Assembly (NCBI GenBank): GCA_012799495.1
Contig: JAAZLD010000035.1
Span: 1 to 6,879 of the forward strand
Length of the DNA: 6,879 nucleotides
Direction: 5' to 3'
Origin: Desulfitobacterium sp.
Lineage (GTDB): Bacteria; Bacillota; Desulfitobacteriia; Desulfitobacteriales; Desulfitobacteriaceae
Under the pieces are notes generated by a model. That model was given only the letters and a program-made list of their open reading frames with translations, was not told where the DNA came from and ran no database searches. Numbering within the stretch: position 1 is the first letter of the stretch; each line of letters opens with the position of its first letter. Positions 1 through 5,441 of the stretch are shown here, in pieces. A program made the translations under genes and the position numbers.

Positions 1-1
1 C

Positions 2-91
2 GCACTACCCACTGAAAGTTCCATCATCATTAATCTTTCGGGACGGGGAGATAAAGATATGGAAACCTTCGCTCGGGAGGTGAATTTATGA
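2..91 (+). CDS. trpB: Tryptophan synthase beta subunit, C-terminal 29 residues (5' end outside window)
   Basis: The open frame from the window edge gives the last 29 residues of TrpB. It includes the conserved NLSGRGDKD block, whose serine (Ser377 in Salmonella numbering) contacts the pyridine nitrogen of PLP. TrpB condenses indole with serine to make tryptophan and works as an alpha2-beta2 complex with TrpA. The TGA stop at 89-91 overlaps the trpA ATG at 88-90 (ATGA), a layout that fits translational coupling and equal subunit output. The trpA ribosome binding site GGGAGGTG (76-82 region) lies inside these last codons. The frame is intact to its stop; the catalytic lysine lies upstream of the window. 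Confidence 0.93.
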   Translation, partial: ALPTESSIIINLSGRGDKDMETFAREVNL

Positions 92-939
92 GTCTCCTCT
101 TAGAAAAAGCCTTAAAGAAAGCCCAAAATCTTACTCCTTCCAACCCTTTAGGTATAGGGATAACTCCCTATCTTATGGCTGGTGATCCTAATCCAGAAAC
201 CACTCTTCGCCGGATGCTCCAACTTGCCAAAGGGGGTGTGGATGTTATAGAGCTAGGAGTCCCCTTTAGCGACCCTATGGCTGATGGCCCCATCATTCAG
301 GCAGCAGGTCAACGAGCCTTAGAGCAAGGAATGAATCTAACCAAAGTTCTCCGACTGACTGCCCAATTTCGTGCCCAAAATCAGGATACACCTATCCTCC
401 TGATGAGCTATTTAAATCCCCTTCTGAAGTATGGCCTGGAATCCTTCTTAAGAGATGCTCAATCTTCCGGAATTAATGGGCTGATCTTACCTGAACTCCC
501 TTGGCGAGAAAGTTCCTCCTTCCAGGAAAAGCTCAAAAAATACGCCCCTGAACTAACCCTTATCCCTATGGTAGCCCAAACCAGCTCCCAGGACCATTTA
601 AAAAGCCTCTCCCAAGCTGAAAAAGGCTTCGCCTATGTCCTCTCTCGCCATGGTATTACAGGGGGAGATGCTACAATCCTCGATTCAACCTTAGAATATA
701 TTCGCTCCCTAAAAGAGGAGCTTACTCTTCCCTTATATGTGGGCTTTGGCATTCATTCCCCAAACCAAGTAGAAAAACTAGCAGGGGTATGTCAAGGAGT
801 TATCGTAGGGAGTGCCCTCGTACAAAAATACGCCCACCTGGATGCCTTAGATCTTCCCCATGAAGAAAAACTAAAAAAAGAAGAGGAAATTGCCACCTGG
901 CTTATTAGCTTACGTCAACCAACTCTCAAGGAGGAATAA
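88..939 (+). CDS. trpA: Tryptophan synthase alpha subunit
   Basis: TrpA cleaves indole-3-glycerol phosphate to indole and glyceraldehyde 3-phosphate and channels indole to TrpB in the cytoplasm. The 283-residue protein shows the TIM-barrel signatures in order: YLMAGDP (28-34), ELGVPFSDP with the probable catalytic Glu55 (Salmonella Glu49), ADGP with Asp66 (Salmonella Asp60), MSYLNP (106-111), SRHGITGG (186-193), the phosphate-site glycines VGFGI (218-222) and VGSALV (240-245). The ATG at 88 is supported by GGGAGGTG ending five to six bases upstream and by the ATGA overlap with trpB. It is slightly longer than the usual 260-270 residues because of a charged Lys/Glu-rich C-terminal tail. Some normally stable positions differ: SRHG instead of SRAG, and VAQT where VAPT is typical. 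Catalytic residues are present, so it should be functional. The next gene starts 3 bp after its stop. Confidence 0.96.
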   Translation: MSLLLEKALKKAQNLTPSNPLGIGITPYLMAGDPNPETTLRRMLQLAKGGVDVIELGVPFSDPMADGPIIQAAGQRALEQGMNLTKVLRLTAQFRAQNQDTPILLMSYLNPLLKYGLESFLRDAQSSGINGLILPELPWRESSSFQEKLKKYAPELTLIPMVAQTSSQDHLKSLSQAEKGFAYVLSRHGITGGDATILDSTLEYIRSLKEELTLPLYVGFGIHSPNQVEKLAGVCQGVIVGSALVQKYAHLDALDLPHEEKLKKEEEIATWLISLRQPTLKEE

Positions 940-941
940 CA

Positions 942-2483
942 ATGTACCTTGCCCAAAAAGAATGGTTCCTTTCAACTTATCCCTCTATTTCCTCTTCCTG
1001 GGTTCTTGATCTCCTTCAATTTGCTGAAACTTTAGGAGAACCCTGCTTAGCCCTCTTAGAAGGAAACGAAAAGGATGCCCAGCGCACTTACCTGGCCTTT
1101 GGGAAAGGCTGGGTTCTAACCCCAAGCTCAGCAAGCTCAGCTATTTCGCCCCCTCAGGATCCTCTAGAACACCTGCGTTCCTTTATCAAGGAGCATCACC
1201 CAGGCCTAGAATGCCACAGCGGTATCATCGGGTACTTGGATTATGAATGGGGCCTTTATTGGGAAAATCCCCACTCCTTAGAAACCACTCCTAACTACTT
1301 TTTTCGCCTTAGCCCTATTAACCTCGTCCTCTTACCAGAGGAAAAGAAAGTTATTCTCGAAGTCTTAACTACAGACAAAAGTACTCTGAAAAAAACTTTT
1401 ACCCACTGGAAAAAGGGAATAGAAGAGTTTCTCAATAGCTATACCTTTCCCTCTGACTCTTCGATTTCTGGTTACACCACCGCTCATTTTAAACCTTCAA
1501 GTTTTTCTAACGTTTCCACCCTTTCGACACCACCCACCTCTTCCACCTTATCTATCCCTTCCATTCCATCAAACTCTTCTACCACTCCTGCTCATTCCAT
1601 CTCATCCAACCATCCCATCCCCTCCACCCCCGGTTCCCCACCTAATGTTCGGAATCTAGAGTTAGGACCTTGGCTCTCCAATTTTTCCCATGGGGACTTT
1701 CTTAAACAAGTAGAAAGAATCCAGGAGCGTATCCGCAAAAGTGATATTACCCAAGGAGTCCTTTCCCAACGTTTTACTCTAAAGAAAAAGGTCCAGCCTT
1801 GGCCCATTTATCAGAAACTTAGACTTCTCAACCCTTCCCCCTGGCTATTCTGTGTATTTGGTGAAGGGGAAACCCTTGTTGGAAGCTCACCAGAACTGCT
1901 AGTCTCTACAGTAGGTTCCCATGTCCAAACTCGCCCCATAGCTGGCACCCGTCCCCGAGGTAGTACCGATGAAGAAGATCAAAACTTAGTGCAGGACCTT
2001 CTCCAAGACAAAAAGGAAAGAGCTGAGCACACTATGCTGGTAGAACTAGGACAAGATGAGATCCGCCGCGTATCTACTAAGGGTAGTGTCATAGTTAAGG
2101 ATAATTTTAAAGTAGAAAGATTCTCCCATGTGATGCACATTGTTTCCACAGTAGAGGGAAAGTTAGATCCCACTTATGAGTCCCTAGATGCATTAAAGAC
2201 TCTTTTCCCTGCTGGAACCCTAACAGGCTCCCCTAAGATAAAGGCCATGGAAATTCTCCAAGATTGTGAACCTACCCCCCGAGGACCTTATGGAGGCGCC
2301 CTAGGAATCTATCGCTGGAATGGAGATCTAGACTTTTGCATCACGATCCGCACCCTTATCATCAAAGAAAATGAAGTAAGCGTCCAAAGTGGTGCCGGAA
2401 TAGTGGAGGACTCAATCCCGGAAAAAGAATATCAGGAAACCCTCCATAAAGCACAGGCCTTATTTAGGGCTATAGAAGAATAG
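942..2483 (+). CDS. trpE: Anthranilate synthase component I (divergent, with low-complexity linker)
   Basis: This is a chorismate-binding enzyme of 513 residues. With a glutamine amidotransferase partner it would convert chorismate to anthranilate, the first step of tryptophan synthesis. The N-terminal domain spans about 1-165 and the catalytic domain about 250-513. Catalytic motifs are NPSPWLF (297-303), GSSPELL (314-320), PIAGTRPRG (332-340), KERAEH with Glu362 as likely Mg ligand, SHVMH (395-399), GTLTGSPK (425-432), RGPYGGALG (447-455) and GIVEDSIPEKEYQE (486-499). Alanine in PIAGT is typical of TrpE; PabB usually has lysine there. Three oddities stand out: a Ser/Thr/Pro-rich linker at about 185-234, LLEG (38-41) replacing the feedback motif LLES, and MLVELGQDE in place of MLVDLGRND. 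The start is supported by AAGGAGG at 928-934, seven bases upstream and inside the trpA end. No trpG lies beside it, so the glutaminase partner must be encoded elsewhere. PabB is the alternative reading. Confidence 0.87.
   Translation: MYLAQKEWFLSTYPSISSSWVLDLLQFAETLGEPCLALLEGNEKDAQRTYLAFGKGWVLTPSSASSAISPPQDPLEHLRSFIKEHHPGLECHSGIIGYLDYEWGLYWENPHSLETTPNYFFRLSPINLVLLPEEKKVILEVLTTDKSTLKKTFTHWKKGIEEFLNSYTFPSDSSISGYTTAHFKPSSFSNVSTLSTPPTSSTLSIPSIPSNSSTTPAHSISSNHPIPSTPGSPPNVRNLELGPWLSNFSHGDFLKQVERIQERIRKSDITQGVLSQRFTLKKKVQPWPIYQKLRLLNPSPWLFCVFGEGETLVGSSPELLVSTVGSHVQTRPIAGTRPRGSTDEEDQNLVQDLLQDKKERAEHTMLVELGQDEIRRVSTKGSVIVKDNFKVERFSHVMHIVSTVEGKLDPTYESLDALKTLFPAGTLTGSPKIKAMEILQDCEPTPRGPYGGALGIYRWNGDLDFCITIRTLIIKENEVSVQSGAGIVEDSIPEKEYQETLHKAQALFRAIEE
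1494..1643 (+). repeat. Low-complexity Ser/Thr/Pro linker tract inside trpE (C-rich, G-depleted)
   Basis: This stretch encodes residues about 185-234 of TrpE, nearly all Ser, Thr, Pro, Asn, His and Ile, with no predicted fold. At the DNA level, hand counting of 1527-1631 (105 bases) gives 54 C and a single G (position 1590). Degenerate TCC/ACC/ATCC units recur, and the 9-mer CATTCCATC occurs at 1562-1570 and 1593-1601 in two different reading frames. That points to DNA-level slippage or duplication and not to selection on a peptide repeat. It sits exactly between the N-terminal and catalytic domains, so it is probably a flexible tether. Confidence 0.8.
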
Positions 2484-2515
2484 GGTTAGCTTATTATACA
2501 TCCGCGCCGCTCACC

Positions 2516-2549
2516 AAAAAGAGACAAGGGTTTTGATTCCCTTGTCTCT
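2516..2549 (-). terminator. Intrinsic terminator of the tig-clpX unit, between convergent genes
   Basis: GAGACAAGGG (2521-2530) pairs perfectly with CCCTTGTCTC (2539-2548) around an 8-base loop, and A2520/T2549 adds an eleventh pair. On the minus strand the stem is followed directly by five T residues (complement of 2516-2520), the classic rho-independent form for transcripts ending downstream of clpX. On the plus strand the stem is followed only by TGCTTGACT, a poor U-tract, so it would end the trp transcript less efficiently, although the hairpin could still protect its 3' end. Confidence 0.88.
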
Positions 2550-2584
2550 GCTTGACTAAAATATCTTTTCGCCTTAAGGCTTAC

Positions 2585-3847
2585 TTATGCAGTTTCTTCT
2601 TTTTTCCCTTTGGCATTATCTATAGTTACGAGCAAAGGTTCTTCTTTTTTCTCAATGACCTCTTTTGTAACTACACATTTGGTCACATCGTTACGGGAAG
2701 GTACTTCATACATGACATTTTGCATGATTTCTTCCACAATTGCTCTTAAGCCACGAGCTCCAGTGTTGCGGCGGATAGCCTCTTCTGCAATAGCTTTTAA
2801 GGCTTCTTCCTTAAATTCTAGAGCTACTCCATCTAATTCTAAGAGCTTTTCATATTGTTTAACTAAGGCATTCTTCGGTTCTGTGAGGATCCGTACCAAA
2901 GCTTCTTCGTCTAAGGCATCTAGCTTAACAATGACGGGAAGACGGCCTACGAACTCTGGAATCAAACCATACCTAAGCAAGTCAGCAGGGAGCAATTCTC
3001 TCAAAAGATCCCCGATTTTTTGTTCGCTCTTAGTCTTGATTTCGGCTCCGAAACCCATAACCTTTTTGCCAATTCGATTTTGGATGATTTTATCGATGCC
3101 ATCAAAAGCTCCACCCACAATAAAGAGGATATTTGTGGTATCCAATTGGATGAATTCCTGATGGGGATGTTTCCGTCCTCCTTGGGGCGGTACGCTAGCT
3201 ACAGTTCCTTCAAGAATTTTAAGCAAAGCTTGCTGAACCCCTTCTCCTGATACATCCCGAGTAATAGAGGGATTCTCAGATTTACGGGCAATCTTATCGA
3301 TTTCATCAATATATACAATGCCTTTTTCAGCTCTCTCAACATCATAATCTGCTGCTTGGATTAGTTTGAGGAGAATATTCTCCACATCCTCACCCACATA
3401 GCCAGCTTCAGTCAAAGAAGTAGCATCAGCAATTGCAAAGGGAACATTTAATACTTTAGCCAGTGTAGAAGCTAGCAAAGTTTTTCCTGAGCCAGTAGGC
3501 CCTAACATAATAATATTGGATTTTTGCAGCTCTACATCATCAATCTTCATACCTAAGTTGATGCGCTTATAATGGTTGTACACAGCGACAGACATGGCTT
3601 TTTTGGCCTCATCTTGTCCGATGACATATTGATCGAGGATCGCCCTAATTTCCATGGGCTTAGGGATTTCCCCAATTTCCAGTCCTAAATCTTCATTTAG
3701 TTCTTCTTCAATAATTTCGTTACAGAGTTCTATACACTCATCGCAAATATATACACCTGGGCCAGCAACGAGCTTTTTAACCTGATCTTGAGTTTTTCCA
3801 CAAAATGAACACTTAAGCTGGTTTTTTTCGTCGTTGTACTTTGCCAT
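2585..3847 (-). CDS. clpX: ATP-dependent Clp protease ATP-binding subunit ClpX
   Basis: ClpX is a hexameric AAA+ unfoldase that recognises tagged proteins (for example SsrA-tagged) and threads them into ClpP in the cytoplasm. The 420-residue protein is full length. It has an N-terminal C4 zinc finger (Cys13, Cys16, Cys35, Cys38), Walker A GPTGSGKT (116-123), the substrate-gripping pore loop GYVG (149-152), Walker B with Asp181-Glu182, an RKH pore loop (225-227), the arginine finger in EFVGRLP (Arg302) and sensor 2 GARGLR (363-368). The ClpP-docking loop reads MGF (264-266) where IGF or LGF is usual, a conservative change. The ATG is supported by GAGAGGTGAG just upstream. It lies 39 bp after tig with no visible promoter or terminator in the gap, so co-transcription is likely. 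clpP is not adjacent. Confidence 0.98.
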   Translation of the reverse strand: MAKYNDEKNQLKCSFCGKTQDQVKKLVAGPGVYICDECIELCNEIIEEELNEDLGLEIGEIPKPMEIRAILDQYVIGQDEAKKAMSVAVYNHYKRINLGMKIDDVELQKSNIIMLGPTGSGKTLLASTLAKVLNVPFAIADATSLTEAGYVGEDVENILLKLIQAADYDVERAEKGIVYIDEIDKIARKSENPSITRDVSGEGVQQALLKILEGTVASVPPQGGRKHPHQEFIQLDTTNILFIVGGAFDGIDKIIQNRIGKKVMGFGAEIKTKSEQKIGDLLRELLPADLLRYGLIPEFVGRLPVIVKLDALDEEALVRILTEPKNALVKQYEKLLELDGVALEFKEEALKAIAEEAIRRNTGARGLRAIVEEIMQNVMYEVPSRNDVTKCVVTKEVIEKKEEPLLVTIDNAKGKKEETA

Positions 3848-3886
3848 CCTCTCACCTCTCTAGCACAGAATCCCTCTGCACATAGG

Positions 3887-5167
3887 CTATGCCTGCTCGA
3901 TGAGGAAGTTTACCGTTTTCTCATTAACTAAGGTTTGACGATAAACATCCATCTCTCCACGTGCCATTAGATTCTGTTTTAAATTTTCCGCATCAGTTTG
4001 ATATTGTTCAGCAAGTTTTGCTAATTCCTTATCTATTTCTTCCTCGGATACCTCAATTCCTTCTGCTTTTGCAATAGCTTCAATTACTAACTCAGATTTG
4101 ACGTTTTCTGTCGCTTGAACTCTAAATTGCTCTCTCAATTCTTCGATACTAGTTCCTGTGTATTGACAATAGGTTTCCAAATTTAATCCTTGATAAGCAA
4201 GGTTTTGGGAAACTTCATTAAGCATAGCTCCAATTCTATCGTCAATCATAACTTCCGGAATTTCAACACTGGCATTATTTACAGCTTTAGAAAGGATTGC
4301 ATTTTTATATTCCATTTCTGCCCGCTCTTCAGCCGCTTTCATAAGTTTGTCTCTTAAGTCCGCTTTCAATTCATCTAAAGTGTCGAATTCGCTAACATCT
4401 TTTGCAAATTCATCATCTAAGGGAGCAAGTTGTTTTCTTTTAATTTTGTTGATCTTGACTTTAAATAGAGCATCCTGACCTTTTAGGCTTTCCACATGAT
4501 ATTCATCTGGGAAGCGAACGTTAACATCTACTTCCTGTCCAATTTCCGCTCCGATAAGTTGTTCTTCAAATCCAGGGATAAATGTACCGGAGCCAATTAC
4601 TAAGTCATGACCTTCTGCAGTACCACCATCAAAAGGAACTCCATCTACACTTCCTGCAAAGTCGATATTTACTGTATCTTGTTCTTCAACTTTACCTTCT
4701 TCTAAGTTAATAATTTGAGCATGTTGCTCTTGTCTGCGCTTTAATTCTTCTTCTACCTCTTCTTCTGATACGGTAGCTGCAGTTTTTTCAACTTCTAGGC
4801 CTTTATAATCCCCTAATTCAACTTCTGGCTTGACAGTAACTTGAGCCTTAAAAATAAACTCTTTACCATCTTCTAATTGAACTAGATCGATTTCAGGACG
4901 ATCCACTGGTTCGATTCCTGATTCAGCTACAGCTTTCATATATTCTACCCCGAGAATATCATCTACAGCCTCACTATAAAGAGCCTCCGTTCCTACAAAG
5001 CGCTCTACCATGCTTCGAGGTGCTTTCCCTTTACGGAACCCAGGGATATTAACTTGATTAGCCATCTTTTTGGCAACGCGATTCACAGCATCAGTAAAAA
5101 CTTTAGCCTCTACTGTAACTTCTAGTTCTACCTTGTTCTTCTCTATTTTCTCCACTTTAACAGACAT
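3887..5167 (-). CDS. tig: Trigger factor (ribosome-associated chaperone, peptidyl-prolyl isomerase)
   Basis: Trigger factor binds the ribosome at the tunnel exit and shields nascent chains; it also has FKBP-type prolyl isomerase activity. At 426 residues it matches the family length (E. coli about 432). The N-terminal ribosome-binding domain carries the signature GFRKGKAP (43-50). The FKBP domain runs from about 164 to 243 and includes DFAGSVDGVPFDGG (169-182) and IGSGTFIPGFE (191-201). The helical C-terminal substrate-cradle domain follows from about 260 to the end and is rich in Glu and Lys. The ATG is supported by AAGGGGGAG upstream. The gene is first in a tig-clpX pair; the 274-bp region before it holds possible control elements, annotated separately. 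Confidence 0.98.
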   Translation of the reverse strand: MSVKVEKIEKNKVELEVTVEAKVFTDAVNRVAKKMANQVNIPGFRKGKAPRSMVERFVGTEALYSEAVDDILGVEYMKAVAESGIEPVDRPEIDLVQLEDGKEFIFKAQVTVKPEVELGDYKGLEVEKTAATVSEEEVEEELKRRQEQHAQIINLEEGKVEEQDTVNIDFAGSVDGVPFDGGTAEGHDLVIGSGTFIPGFEEQLIGAEIGQEVDVNVRFPDEYHVESLKGQDALFKVKINKIKRKQLAPLDDEFAKDVSEFDTLDELKADLRDKLMKAAEERAEMEYKNAILSKAVNNASVEIPEVMIDDRIGAMLNEVSQNLAYQGLNLETYCQYTGTSIEELREQFRVQATENVKSELVIEAIAKAEGIEVSEEEIDKELAKLAEQYQTDAENLKQNLMARGEMDVYRQTLVNEKTVNFLIEQA

Positions 5168-5224
5168 ATGTGCTCCCCCTTAAATTGCTTCCTTGAAATT
5201 TTATAGCCATAAATTTTAATATTG

Positions 5225-5253
5225 ATATTCTGTCCGAAATTTGCCTAAGACAA
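5225..5253 (-). promoter_or_regulatory. Weak candidate promoter proximal to tig
   Basis: On the minus strand, TTGTCT (5248-5253) and GAATAT (5225-5230) are separated by 17 bases. The -35 matches the sigma-A consensus at 4 of 6 positions and the -10 at only 3 of 6, and other AT-rich -10 choices lie nearby. It is the best spaced pair I can find between the upstream terminator and tig, and would give a 5' UTR of about 50 bases. The AT richness of the region makes chance matches likely. Confidence 0.3.
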
Positions 5254-5301
5254 ACTAGACATTTTTCGTCATTACTTAATTCACTCTTCTAAAAATGACC
5301 T

Positions 5302-5324
5302 AAAAGGGGAACTTTCCGTTCCCC
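5302..5324 (-). terminator. Intrinsic terminator hairpin between glycosyltransferase gene and tig
   Basis: Minus-strand GGGGAAC (complement of 5318-5324) pairs with GTTCCCC (complement of 5306-5312) around a five-base GGAAA loop, followed by TTTTA and, a few bases on, a second run of five T. A seven-pair GC-rich stem with a U-tract is a credible rho-independent terminator. It lies about 118 bp past the glycosyltransferase stop and about 135 bp before the tig start, so it may end the upstream transcript, end a short RNA started at the promoter at 5382-5410, or act as an attenuator for tig. Confidence 0.75.
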
Positions 5325-5376
5325 CTTCTTAAGCAAGGTTCAAAAGTTTCTTAAGTTTCTCATTGTAAATTTTACC
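5302..5376 (-). ncRNA. Candidate small RNA or tig leader RNA between a promoter and a terminator
   Basis: An extended -10 promoter (5382-5410) would start transcription near 5375-5377, and the hairpin at 5306-5324 would end it near 5302, giving an RNA of about 75 nt. No convincing protein is encoded. The only ATG frame (5340-5363, 7 codons) has a poor ribosome binding site. The RNA contains a near-duplicated AGAAACTT element (two copies within 5346-5362), and its AACTTT could pair with AAAGTT in the terminator, a weak potential antiterminator. I do not recognise a known RNA family. It may simply be the 5' leader of tig. Confidence 0.4.
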
Positions 5377-5381
5377 TGATC

Positions 5382-5410
5382 ATTCTACCAGAGTGTAAGT
5401 TGGAAATCAA
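5382..5410 (-). promoter_or_regulatory. Extended -10 sigma-A type promoter upstream of tig region
   Basis: On the minus strand, TTGATT (5405-5410, 4 of 6 consensus) is followed after exactly 17 bases by TAGAAT (5382-5387, 5 of 6), with the extended -10 TG motif (TGG at 5388-5390). It lies downstream of the glycosyltransferase stop and upstream of the hairpin at 5306-5324. It is the strongest promoter-like sequence in this gap and so is the likely start of either tig transcription or a short RNA. Confidence 0.6.
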
Positions 5411-5441
5411 GGCTAAAAGAATAATACCTTAGATTTTCTCA

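Noticed and set aside
1592..1807. Minus-strand open frame opposite trpE
   Set aside because: It is opposite the low-complexity tract and conserved catalytic codons of trpE, with no ribosome binding site or recognisable domain; it exists because the sense strand is rich in C and poor in G.
942..2483. Reading this gene as pabB, menF or a salicylate synthase
   Set aside because: PIAGT has the alanine typical of anthranilate synthase, PabB normally has lysine there, and the gene is embedded directly after trpB-trpA. PabB remains a minor alternative only.
2610..3161. 183-codon plus-strand frame opposite clpX
   Set aside because: It lies entirely antisense to a fully conserved clpX, with a Ser-rich composition typical of a shadow frame and no credible start site.
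5268..5299. Inverted repeat GTCATT/AATGAC upstream of tig as an operator
   Set aside because: Six-base arms 20 bases apart in AT-rich DNA are expected by chance, and they do not match the CtsR or HrcA (CIRCE) operator forms.
5340..5363. Seven-codon minus-strand frame (MRNLRNF) as a leader peptide for tig attenuation
   Set aside because: There is no proper ribosome binding site, only AGG about 11 bases upstream and at the expected transcript start, and no run of regulatory codons. It is likely a chance frame.
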